64,000 bases of DNA from FW021-bin31 sp964478125 (GTDB taxonomy: Bacteria > Bacteroidota > Bacteroidia > Chitinophagales > Chitinophagaceae). The stretch is taken from positions 1 to 64,000 of the forward strand of contig CAYZGR010000002.1 in assembly GCA_964478125.1 (NCBI GenBank), in the 5' to 3' direction. The notes beneath the pieces are model-generated. The model was not told where the DNA came from. It ran no database searches and worked only from the letters and a program-made list of their open reading frames with translations. Positions 1 to 6,866 of this stretch are shown in pieces (position 1 is the first letter of the stretch; each line of letters begins with the position of its first letter). A program made the position numbers and the translations under genes.

Positions 1-368
1 GTTCGCTCAATCAAATCCTGAGCTTTTTCCTTGAATTAGCCATGTTAGCAGCCTTTTGCTATACGGGTTTCCATTTAGCTGTTTCTCCCGTATGGCAATA
101 TATATTGGGCATTGGAGTGCCGGTTATGGTTCTTATTTTTTGGGCCAAAAAGATGGCTCCCAAAGCCTCAAAGCAAATTTCTTATCCGGGGTTGTTGTGG
201 ATCAGCCTGTTGTTATTTGAAGCAGCTGCCGTGGCTTTATTTTTCGTTGGACAGAAATCGTGGGCAATGATTTTAGCGATCCTGTCGGTGATTAATATCG
301 GGTTGCGGTTTTTGTGGGAAGAGAAAAGGAAATCAAAAAATAATAAAACAGAAACTTTTCAATTATGA
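1..368 (+). CDS. YrdB/DUF2568-like small membrane protein, 5'-truncated by window edge
   Basis: The frame is open from the first full codon at position 3 and reads SLNQILSFFLELAMLAAF, which matches the N-terminal helix region of YrdB (DUF2568) family proteins, so the true start lies outside the window and the ATG at 42 is probably internal. About four hydrophobic segments follow, and the C-terminus is charged (WEEKRKSKNNK). The family has no assigned biochemical function; an inner-membrane location is inferred from hydrophobicity. The stop codon overlaps the start of the next gene by 4 nt (ATGA type), so the two are very likely co-translated. Confidence 0.6.
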   Translation, partial: SLNQILSFFLELAMLAAFCYTGFHLAVSPVWQYILGIGVPVMVLIFWAKKMAPKASKQISYPGLLWISLLLFEAAAVALFFVGQKSWAMILAILSVINIGLRFLWEEKRKSKNNKTETFQL

Positions 369-799
369 ATAAAAAATCAAAAAGGTTAGCGGGAATTCTG
401 TTGATTGTATTGCCAACCGTTGCTTATGGCGGAACTGCTTTATTAGGCTTATTAATCAGTTCCAATTCCGAATATATGCAGAATCCACTTCGCCAAAATC
501 TATTCAGAGCCGGTCATGCACATGCAGGGATTATGCTAATATTGTCATTGATCATTCTCATGTATGTAGATAAAACGGTATATTCAGAAAGAGTAAAACA
601 ATGGCTTAGAATAGGGACGCCGGTTACCGCTATTCTTTTGCCATTGGCTTTTTTCTTTTCCGTACTGCAGCCCGATGCGACAAAACCCAATGAGATCATC
701 TATCTGGCCTACCTTGGTTTTGCCGTTCTGACGCTGACCCTCATTGTTTTAGGGGTAGGCTTGTTAAAGAAGAAAAAGATTTCTTCAAATGAGCCGTAA
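365..799 (+). CDS. Hypothetical integral membrane protein, 144 aa
   Basis: The protein has four predicted hydrophobic helices: residues about 9-31, 50-68, 82-100 and 110-134. A hydrophilic loop contains RAGHAHAG, whose two closely spaced histidines near a membrane interface are the only notable feature. The C-terminus is Lys-rich (KKKKISSNEP). I do not recognise a named family with confidence. The start ATG overlaps the stop of the upstream DUF2568-like gene, indicating one operon. What follows is a decayed VOC fragment, so this is the end of the intact transcription unit. Function unknown. Confidence 0.65.
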   Translation: MNKKSKRLAGILLIVLPTVAYGGTALLGLLISSNSEYMQNPLRQNLFRAGHAHAGIMLILSLIILMYVDKTVYSERVKQWLRIGTPVTAILLPLAFFFSVLQPDATKPNEIIYLAYLGFAVLTLTLIVLGVGLLKKKKISSNEP

Positions 800-802
800 T
801 GT

Positions 803-973
803 CTTAAGTGTTCCTGGTTTGAAATTCCGGTCACCGATTTACAACGGGCCAAAAAGTTTTATAAAACCATCCTCGATATTGAAATAATCATAAACAATGA
901 ACAAGGTATGGACGGCGCTGATGAGAATTGGAGAACACATAGGGGTTATACTGATAATAATCGGGTTTTTTAA
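803..973 (+). pseudogene. Remnant of a VOC/glyoxalase-family gene
   Basis: The frame starting at 803 encodes WFEIPVTDLQRAKKFYKTIL, the hallmark N-terminal beta-alpha unit of VOC (vicinal oxygen chelate) proteins, then degenerates into an acidic tail and stops at 971-973. There is no start codon in frame; an ATG at 789 is in another frame. The second half of the roughly 120-residue domain is missing. It lies directly behind the small membrane-protein operon. Calling it a pseudogene is inference from truncation and absence of a start. Confidence 0.6.
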
Positions 974-1064
974 TCCATTATATAGAAATATTATCATTTT
1001 TACAATGTATTAATCCTGTATATATTAACTGCTGTTATCCTTACCTTGAGGGAACATCTTAAGA

Positions 1065-1733
1065 TCATACTTTGAGATTAGTTTTAGGAAGTTGAAAACC
1101 TACGATGATCAGCCAAATAAAACCTGCAAATCTTGTTATGGGTATAAGGAATAGAAGGCCGGATAAAATGAGGTATAGGCTGCTTAGTTCTCCTGCAAGG
1201 GCCAAAATAATCCCTGCTATTACAAGCCATTTAGGTAAGGTTTTCATAAACCAGGATTGCACAGAAATACCGGCAAAGAGCAATCCCAACGGAACCGAAT
1301 ACCCCACACCGCCTATGATGAAGGAAATATAATATAATGTGCGGATAATGTGTCCGTCAGAAGCGATGTGTGGATAGGCCATCACCCACATCAACAAGGA
1401 GGATAAAGCAATGGTAAAAGCAGTAAAAAATCCACCAAAAAGAGCAATATTATTACCCGCTGCTCCGGAACCCAAAAAGTGGATCCGACTGACTACCGTT
1501 GCCGTAAAAATTCCTAAGGGAATGGCTGAACAAAATTGAAAAAAAGCACACCATAAAACATCCTGAGATTGATTCCTAAAATACTGCACTATATCGGATG
1601 CGGGTGCTGATGGATTGGGGTAATGGGCGCCGTTAAAAGAGATAACAAATGCCAATCCGGTACAAAAGAGCACCATAAATACAATGGCTAAAATCCCTGA
1701 ATGAGGGCCTTTGTGTTTGATTTCTTTTTTCAT
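1065..1733 (-). CDS. Hypothetical multispanning membrane protein, 222 aa (operator-linked module)
   Basis: The predicted protein has about six transmembrane segments: residues about 13-33, 60-80, 98-118, 133-153, 168-190 and 195-215. It lacks catalytic motifs that I recognise and loosely resembles DUF4386-type membrane proteins, without certainty. It has its own 17-bp palindrome at 1761-1777, 28 nt before the start codon. A near-identical palindrome stands before the upstream operon at 2699-2715, so it is probably controlled by the winged-helix protein encoded at 1792-2085. The start is the first Met, after which the peptide runs MKKEIKHKG before the first helix. Function unknown. Confidence 0.65.
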   Translation of the reverse strand: MKKEIKHKGPHSGILAIVFMVLFCTGLAFVISFNGAHYPNPSAPASDIVQYFRNQSQDVLWCAFFQFCSAIPLGIFTATVVSRIHFLGSGAAGNNIALFGGFFTAFTIALSSLLMWVMAYPHIASDGHIIRTLYYISFIIGGVGYSVPLGLLFAGISVQSWFMKTLPKWLVIAGIILALAGELSSLYLILSGLLFLIPITRFAGFIWLIIVGFQLPKTNLKV

Positions 1734-1760
1734 AAGACGATGTTTTTGTGGTTATAATTT

Positions 1761-1777
1761 AGTTTGTAACACAAACC
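1761..1777. promoter_or_regulatory. Palindromic operator, copy A
   Basis: AGTTTGTAACACAAACC is an inverted repeat with arms GTTTGT and ACAAAC. Its reverse complement differs from copy B at 2699-2715 at one base. It lies 28 nt upstream of the membrane-protein start at 1733. The natural binder is the winged-helix regulator encoded immediately beside it; this is inference. Confidence 0.6.
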
Positions 1778-1791
1778 AAATAGGTAAAAAA

Positions 1792-2085
1792 TTATATGTC
1801 AAGGTATTTCCTAATATTTTTCACATACGCTTCAAATGCTTTCCTACCCTTCGGATTAAGGGAACACAGGGTCAATGGATAATTATTTTTAAATGTTTTC
1901 TTAATGTCAATATATCCTTCCTTTTTTAATCTTTTTAATTGGTGACTCATATTGCCCTGGGTGGTTTCTGTAGCTTCCATAAGTGTATTGAAATCAGCTT
2001 GTTTTACTTTCATCAGTATCGAAACGACGGCTAACCGTACAGGGGTATTCAGAACAGGGTCAAGTTTGGAAAACTTTTGTGCCAT
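1792..2085 (-). CDS. Winged-helix transcriptional regulator, 97 aa
   Basis: A short single-domain DNA-binding protein of the ArsR/MarR-like winged-helix type (HTH_34/PF13601-like). Residues about 10-70 form the helix-turn-helix and wing: VRLAVVSIL, then FNTLMEATETTQGNMSHQLK with the recognition helix, then EGYIDIKKTFK as the wing. There are no cysteines that would suggest metal sensing. Its start overlaps the stop of the upstream membrane protein gene by one base (TAATG), so the two are co-translated. Two copies of a 17-bp palindrome flank this locus, and autoregulation plus control of the downstream membrane gene is inferred. The signal sensed is unknown. Confidence 0.8.
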   Translation of the reverse strand: MAQKFSKLDPVLNTPVRLAVVSILMKVKQADFNTLMEATETTQGNMSHQLKRLKKEGYIDIKKTFKNNYPLTLCSLNPKGRKAFEAYVKNIRKYLDI

Positions 2086-2669
2086 TATACTTTTGCATTT
2101 TTCAGTAAATAACCGGGTATTAAATATCCCGCTATAAAAGCAATGCCATGTAGTAATGATACATATCCATCCGGAATATAGATACTGATAATGGCTGCTG
2201 TTAACAATAAAAAACCGCCAAAAATGAGCGCCTTAAACCTCATCATCCATCCTGAAATTAAAGTACCTATTCCCGCAATAATCAGAGTGTAAGTAAAAGG
2301 AACCTGTCCCTGAGATACATTTATAAACACAACTATTATAAAGCTCAAACCCAATACAGTCCACATCTTAAGGAAGAAATGAGCAGTATAGGTGAGTGTC
2401 TTTCCTTTCATTTCCTTTCGAAAGTATAATAGCGTGGCTACCATTCCGATAATTGCAGCAATAGGAAAAGAAATAAAATAATAGGAGATATCCGTCCATT
2501 GCTGCAAAAAGAAAAAGATCAAGCTCGCTATTGCAATCAGCCAACCCCATAATAAAAAACAAAAGCTATCTTCCTGGAAGTTCTCTTTCGTCTTTGCGAT
2601 AGCCTCCATGATCACATCCAGACTTTTCTCTGGCGTCAATGTTTCTTCAGTATCCATCTTTAAATTCAT
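2085..2669 (-). CDS. Hypothetical membrane protein, 194 aa, co-translated with winged-helix regulator
   Basis: An acidic cytoplasmic N-terminus (about residues 1-38, TEETLTPEKSLDVIMEAI) precedes roughly six hydrophobic segments. The soluble head followed by six helices is a pattern often seen next to small winged-helix regulators in Bacteroidota, but I cannot name the family. Met-1 (2669) and Met-5 (2657) are both possible starts. The gene is first in an operon with the regulator. Its promoter has a -7 box TATATTTG (2684-2691) and a -33 TTTG that falls inside palindrome copy B, so repression by occlusion is plausible. Confidence 0.65.
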   Translation of the reverse strand: MNLKMDTEETLTPEKSLDVIMEAIAKTKENFQEDSFCFLLWGWLIAIASLIFFFLQQWTDISYYFISFPIAAIIGMVATLLYFRKEMKGKTLTYTAHFFLKMWTVLGLSFIIVVFINVSQGQVPFTYTLIIAGIGTLISGWMMRFKALIFGGFLLLTAAIISIYIPDGYVSLLHGIAFIAGYLIPGYLLKNAKV

Positions 2670-2683
2670 TTAATATGTGAATA

Positions 2684-2713
2684 CAAATATACTAATATGG
2701 TTTGTATTACAAA
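2684..2713 (-). promoter_or_regulatory. Bacteroidota-type promoter of the membrane protein/regulator operon
   Basis: Read on the minus strand, TTTG (2713-2710), 18 nt and TATATTTG (2691-2684) fit the Bacteroidota consensus TTTG-N19-21-TAnnTTTG apart from a spacer one base short. The start codon follows within 20 nt. The -33 box is part of the palindromic operator. Confidence 0.6.
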
Positions 2714-2715
2714 CT
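2699..2715. promoter_or_regulatory. Palindromic operator, copy B
   Basis: GGTTTGTATTACAAACT has GTTTGT and ACAAAC arms around a 3-bp centre. It is the reverse complement of copy A (1761-1777) with one mismatch and overlaps the -33 box of the operon starting at 2669. It sits 30 nt before that start codon, nearly the same distance as copy A from its gene. Confidence 0.65.
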
Positions 2716-2785
2716 AAAATACATTATAATTTTCAATTTTGTCGTAATCGGCCTGTTAAGTCGCCGTATTTACCCCCATATATTT

Positions 2786-2902
2786 ATGGAAAAAGACTTT
2801 AGCTTTGCTATTACAAATGACAATCACAAAGCCTCGCCGGGATACAAAGCTTCTCTCAGTGACTTTGTGGCTAACCTCAAAAAAACAAATGAAAACAAAT
2901 GA
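2786..2902 (+). CDS. Doubtful small ORF or gene remnant upstream of DinB gene, 38 aa
   Basis: The ORF starts MEKDFSFAIT and ends KKTNENK, and its stop overlaps the ATG of the DinB-family gene in the ATGA manner, which is the only argument for translation. The composition is that of a soluble C-terminal segment. I do not recognise it. It could be the tail of a decayed gene. A TAGCTTTG box at 2800-2807 inside it may instead be the promoter of the DinB gene. Confidence 0.25.
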   Translation: MEKDFSFAITNDNHKASPGYKASLSDFVANLKKTNENK

Positions 2903-3396
2903 ACAACAAACAATTATTGGCACAATATGATGCCAATTATCTATGGTTCAAGAGCGCTTTGGAAGGATTTACAGATGAAGAGACCAACCTTAGATTGCAC
3001 AAAGAGATGAATCATATCAAATACATTGCCGGCCATTTGGTGAATACCCAATATGCTTTTGCCGTGATCGCCAATGTTCCCGTGGAACGGAAATGGGATG
3101 ATTTGTTTGCCGGACAAGGGAAAACAAAAGCTTTGGATAATTATCCCTATCCCTCCATTGAAGAAATAAAACACGAATGGGAAGAATTATACCAACCGAT
3201 AAGAAGAGGCCTTGCAAAACTTACCGAAAAAGACCTTGAGCAAGAGATAGCCGGCTCGCCCATAGCAACATTCAAATCATTTGATTCATCTATCGGAGAC
3301 TTTTGGGCCTTTTTTAATATCCATCAAACTAATCACATTGGCCAAATGGGTATATTACGAAGGGGCTTTGGGAAAAAGCCGATGAGATATTTTTAG
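2899..3396 (+). CDS. DinB-family protein
   Basis: A 165-residue four-helix-bundle protein of the DinB/YfiT superfamily, whose members are metal-binding and often thiol-dependent transferases. The putative metal histidines are visible in IAGHLVNTQ (about residue 46) and in IHQTNHIGQMGILRR near the C-terminus, the latter being the standard closing motif. Length is normal for the family. Substrate cannot be predicted. The next gene encodes a DUF899 protein on the same strand, and a second, decayed DinB copy lies at 17370-17590. Confidence 0.85.
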   Translation: MNNKQLLAQYDANYLWFKSALEGFTDEETNLRLHKEMNHIKYIAGHLVNTQYAFAVIANVPVERKWDDLFAGQGKTKALDNYPYPSIEEIKHEWEELYQPIRRGLAKLTEKDLEQEIAGSPIATFKSFDSSIGDFWAFFNIHQTNHIGQMGILRRGFGKKPMRYF

Positions 3397-3460
3397 AAAT
3401 TCTGATAGCCGTAAAGTTTTCTTCGTGCCTTCATGACAAATATTAAAAACGACTAAACAA

Positions 3461-4225
3461 ATGACACCCCTATCAAATCCCCCCGAAATCGTCTCACAAA
3501 ATGAATGGAGAAAGGCACGCATTGCTTTCCTCAAAAAAGAAAAAGAATTTACCCGGAAGTGGGATGAATTGAATGCTGAGCGCCGGTCTCTACCGATGGT
3601 AGAGATCAAAAAGGCCTATCAATTTGAAGGCGAAAAAGGAAAAGTTGACTTGCTTGATTTATTTGAAGGGCGTCGTCAGCTGATTATTTATCACTTTATG
3701 CTGGATCCGGAATGGGAAGCCGGCTGTTCGGGCTGCTCTTTCATTGCTGATAATATAGGACATCTTTCTCATTTGCATGCCCGCGATACAACATTGGTGA
3801 TGGTCTCCCGGGCGCCTCTGGCAAAAATCGAAAGATATAAGAAACGAATGGGATGGACAGTTCCCTGGTATTCTTCTTTTGGGAGTGATTTCAATTATGA
3901 CTTTCATGTCACTATTGATCTGGAAAAAGGTTCAGATGAATACAACTATCGTAAAACAAAAGATTTGGGAGCAAGTTGGGAAGGCTGGAAAGGTGAAATG
4001 CCGGGAATCAGCGTGTTTCTTCAGGATAAAGATCATATTTTTCATACCTATTCAAGTTATGAAAGAGGATTGCAGATTTTGGATGGTACGTTGATGTACC
4101 TGGATCTCACTCCCTTGGGACGACAAGAATATTGGGAAAAGCCGGAAGGACGAGCTAATTCCAAGTCCGGCTCCTGGTGGCGACGGCATGATGAATATAA
4201 AAGATCAACCACGGAACATATATAA
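3461..4225 (+). CDS. DUF899 thioredoxin-like protein
   Basis: The 254-residue protein matches the DUF899 family (PF05988), a thioredoxin-fold group. An N-terminal helical segment (residues about 10-45, EWRKARIAFLKKEKEFTRK) is followed by the characteristic stretch LDLFEGRRQLIIYHFML, then GCSGCSF, a CxxC motif at the thioredoxin active-site position. HLHARDTTLVMVSRAPL and FGSDFNYDFHV are also typical. The family is common beside DinB and SRPBCC genes, as here, but its substrate is unknown. Cytoplasmic, with no signal peptide. Confidence 0.85.
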   Translation: MTPLSNPPEIVSQNEWRKARIAFLKKEKEFTRKWDELNAERRSLPMVEIKKAYQFEGEKGKVDLLDLFEGRRQLIIYHFMLDPEWEAGCSGCSFIADNIGHLSHLHARDTTLVMVSRAPLAKIERYKKRMGWTVPWYSSFGSDFNYDFHVTIDLEKGSDEYNYRKTKDLGASWEGWKGEMPGISVFLQDKDHIFHTYSSYERGLQILDGTLMYLDLTPLGRQEYWEKPEGRANSKSGSWWRRHDEYKRSTTEHI

Positions 4226-4351
4226 CCGATCATGTAGCGATATCCGATAAAAAAGAAGCATCATGATACGGTAAACAAAAAATATATCATTATAACTTTC
4301 ATGATCAATTATGATTATCATATTAATTCATAACCCACAAAAAACAAACAA

Positions 4352-4447
4352 ATGAAAGCAGTCAATCCTTATCTGAATTTTCCCGGCAATACCGAAGAAG
4401 CTTTTGACTTCTACAGATCTACAATAAGATCAACCATTAAGAGATGA
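4352..4447 (+). pseudogene. Duplicated 5' fragment of the downstream VOC gene
   Basis: From the ATG at 4352, 62 nucleotides (to 4413) are identical to the first 62 nt of the intact VOC gene at 5025-5086. The sequence then diverges and terminates at 4445-4447 after 31 codons. The intact copy continues into a full 140-residue protein. The SRPBCC gene between the copies also begins ATGAAAGCAGTCAAT. The fragment is best explained by a tandem duplication followed by deletion or insertion that left only the 5' end. Confidence 0.75.
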
Positions 4448-4450
4448 AGG

Positions 4451-4498
4451 ACCATTAAGAAGTGCTGCAAAATGAATACCTTAACTATTCTTAATGGT
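4451..4498. repeat. 11-bp perfect inverted repeat with 26-nt loop
   Basis: ACCATTAAGAA at 4451-4461 pairs with TTCTTAATGGT at 4488-4498. A partial third copy of the left arm (ACCATTAAGAG) lies at 4433-4443. It sits between the broken VOC fragment and the SRPBCC gene. No T-run follows, so it is a poor terminator; it may mark the recombination or insertion scar. Confidence 0.55.
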
Positions 4499-4533
4499 TC
4501 AAAAAACATTATTCATCCTAAAAACAACACAAC

Positions 4534-4992
4534 ATGAAAGCAGTCAATAATCTTACTATCAAGACAAAACTGAGAGTATTGAAGCCCGTACATGAAGTAT
4601 ATGAAGCGGTTGTTGATCCTGAAAAAATGGCCAACTATTTTATTTCAAAAGGTAGTGGCAGGATGGATGCAGACAAAGCGCTGGTATGGAATTTTCCTGA
4701 ATTTGATATGGATGTTCCTATTCAGATAGATAAAATCGAGGCCAATAAGTATATATCTTATTACTGGGATGTGGGAGATAAAAAACATCTGGTAGAAATA
4801 TTCCTTGAAGAGGATGAAGAAAATACAACGATAGTAACAGTAACCGAAAAAGGAGAAAGAAATAGCGAAGCAGGCATTAAATGGCTCATGGGTAATACGG
4901 AAGGATGGGCTAACTTTTTGGCTTGTCTTAAGGCTTACCTGGAATATGGTATTAATTTAAGAAAAGGAGCTTTTGATTTTCTTAAATCATAA
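4534..4992 (+). CDS. SRPBCC (AHSA1-like) domain protein
   Basis: A 152-residue START/Bet v1-fold protein of the AHSA1 type: VHEVYEAVVDPEKMANYF near residue 20 is the conserved first helix and GWANFLACLKAYLEYG the closing helix. Such proteins bind hydrophobic ligands, and specificity is unknown. The first five codons (MKAVN) are identical to those of the neighbouring VOC gene and its broken copy, which suggests that the 5' end was copied by the same duplication that made the fragment at 4352. The normal family start would give a similar length. Confidence 0.85.
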   Translation: MKAVNNLTIKTKLRVLKPVHEVYEAVVDPEKMANYFISKGSGRMDADKALVWNFPEFDMDVPIQIDKIEANKYISYYWDVGDKKHLVEIFLEEDEENTTIVTVTEKGERNSEAGIKWLMGNTEGWANFLACLKAYLEYGINLRKGAFDFLKS

Positions 4993-5024
4993 AAATTTAT
5001 TCTCTAATCTTTAAAAACAAACCA

Positions 5025-5447
5025 ATGAAAGCAGTCAATCCTTATCTGAATTTTCCCGGCAATACCGAAGAAGCTTTTGACTTCTATAAATCCGTATTTG
5101 GCGGGACCTTTTCAATGGTCTTGCGTATGAAAGAGGTAGAAGGCATGCCCGTCCCCCAAGGGCAGGAAGAAAAGATCATGCATATTGCCCTTCCCCTGAA
5201 CAGCGGCCAGGTACTAATGGCCAGCGATAATTGCAATGCGCAAACTTTCAAAGCAGGGAATAACACCTATATTTCCATTCATGCCGATAGTGTGGAAGAA
5301 GGGAAAAAACTATATGATGCACTGGCCGCCGGAGGGCAACCCGACCATCCCTTTGAAAAGCAATTCTGGGGCTCGTGGCATGGCAATCTAACCGATCAAT
5401 TCGGTATACAATGGATGATTAATTATGATGAACCTGGCCAACAATAA
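5025..5447 (+). CDS. PhnB-like VOC family protein
   Basis: A 140-residue glyoxalase/VOC protein of the PhnB-like group: NPYLNFPGNTEEAFDFYKSV opens the domain, and WHGNLTDQFGIQWMINYD is the usual closing segment. Members resemble the C-P lyase-associated PhnB but mostly have no known reaction. It stands 32 nt behind the SRPBCC gene on the same strand. A 62-nt identical copy of its 5' end lies at 4352-4413. No terminator is visible before the convergent TolC gene. Confidence 0.85.
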   Translation: MKAVNPYLNFPGNTEEAFDFYKSVFGGTFSMVLRMKEVEGMPVPQGQEEKIMHIALPLNSGQVLMASDNCNAQTFKAGNNTYISIHADSVEEGKKLYDALAAGGQPDHPFEKQFWGSWHGNLTDQFGIQWMINYDEPGQQ

Positions 5448-5523
5448 ACAAGAGCTGTAAAATTTGAAAGTCTGGCGGGATAGTGAGGAGACGCGGGACA
5501 AAGCATTAACAAATGATATTGAC

Positions 5524-6840
5524 TTACCATTCTCCGATGGCCTTTCGATAAGCGATCTTTGCTATCATATATTGATACACTGCCTGAATATAATTCTCTT
5601 CAGCTGTATGCAATGACTTTTCGGTATCCAATAAGTCACTGTATTGAAACGCCCCGAGTTTAAATTGCTGCTGCTGGTTTTTATAGATGGTTTGCGATAA
5701 TTGTTCGTTGTTTTTAGCGGTCTGCATATTATTTTGTGCATTTTGCAGATCGGTTTCTGCTTTTTGAATTTGAAATCGGATATCTTCCTTTCTTTGTTTC
5801 AGGGTCATTTCCAGTTGTTTTCCCTGTATTTCCTGCTTGTTAATGTTGTTTTTGTTGGAAAAGTTAGCGGTAATGGGAATATCAATCCTTAGCCCGATAT
5901 AACTCTGCGGCGCCCACCATTTGGATTCTTCATAATGAAAATTCTGGTTTTGATAGAGTTCTGCATAATATCCGACCAAAGCAACCGTCGGTAAAGCATT
6001 CTGGCGTACCCTTTTCAATTGCCATTTATTTTCTTTTTGCTTTAAAAGCAACTGCTTGATTTCCGTTCGATTTTGCAAAAATTGCTTTGATTGAGTGTTT
6101 TTTTTCAGAAAGGATATTTTGCCGATGCGGTCCGATAAATTGATTTTTGTATCAGCGGGGATGCTTATTTGATATTTAAGATAGGTCAGCGCCAACCGGT
6201 AGTTTTGCTGCATCTTTTGCGTTTTGATGTGCGCATTTTTATAGTCCAGTTGCGCACGCAAATACGCATTTTTGATCAGTACTCCATTCTCATATTCCCC
6301 TTTTACCAGTGTTTTGTAGGTTTCAAAACGGTTTTCTTCTTTTTGCGCCATTTGAACCTGTAACTTTTTCAATAAAACATCAAAATAAGCGGTGGCAATG
6401 GCGTTTTTGACCTCAATTTTGTCCCCGCGTATCTTTTCCTTTTGTAAAGCCAAATTTTCTTTGGCTATTTTTACGTTGGGACCGATGCCCGGTTTAAAAA
6501 GGGTTTGATTCAGACTGAGCCCAAAAGTCGATTGGTTTTTTGCGCCGAAGGACAACATTTGCGGCTCGGTGAACCCGACAAATCCTTTCGGCACAAAGGT
6601 GGGGCGTACCTGCGTATTGTATTGAATATTGCCTTCTGCACTAATTTTTGGAATCCACATCTTTTTATTTTTATGGATCTGATTTTTGGCCAGATAAGCG
6701 TTGAAAGACTCGGCTTTTACATCATACCGGTTGGCTATTCCTTTTTGAATAGCATCCTGTAAACTTAAAGTCAGTGTTTTGCTTTGGCTAAATCCCATAA
6801 AAGGGAAACACAGGATCATTATGAGGATTAATCTTTTCAT
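5524..6840 (-). CDS. TolC-family outer-membrane efflux protein
   Basis: A 438-residue OEP/TolC-type channel protein. A signal peptide (about 18 residues, LILIMILCFPFMGFSQS) is followed by two repeats of strand-helix-helix typical of the family, with long Gln/Lys-rich coiled-coil segments around residues 130-220 and 330-410. It forms the trimeric outer-membrane duct for the exporter encoded directly upstream (EmrA-like and EmrB-like), starting 26 nt behind the MFS gene. The three genes form one operon, controlled by the TetR protein at 9685-10299. Confidence 0.9.
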   Translation of the reverse strand: MKRLILIMILCFPFMGFSQSKTLTLSLQDAIQKGIANRYDVKAESFNAYLAKNQIHKNKKMWIPKISAEGNIQYNTQVRPTFVPKGFVGFTEPQMLSFGAKNQSTFGLSLNQTLFKPGIGPNVKIAKENLALQKEKIRGDKIEVKNAIATAYFDVLLKKLQVQMAQKEENRFETYKTLVKGEYENGVLIKNAYLRAQLDYKNAHIKTQKMQQNYRLALTYLKYQISIPADTKINLSDRIGKISFLKKNTQSKQFLQNRTEIKQLLLKQKENKWQLKRVRQNALPTVALVGYYAELYQNQNFHYEESKWWAPQSYIGLRIDIPITANFSNKNNINKQEIQGKQLEMTLKQRKEDIRFQIQKAETDLQNAQNNMQTAKNNEQLSQTIYKNQQQQFKLGAFQYSDLLDTEKSLHTAEENYIQAVYQYMIAKIAYRKAIGEW

Positions 6841-6866
6841 GGTTCTACTTTTTTTATGGTGTTATC

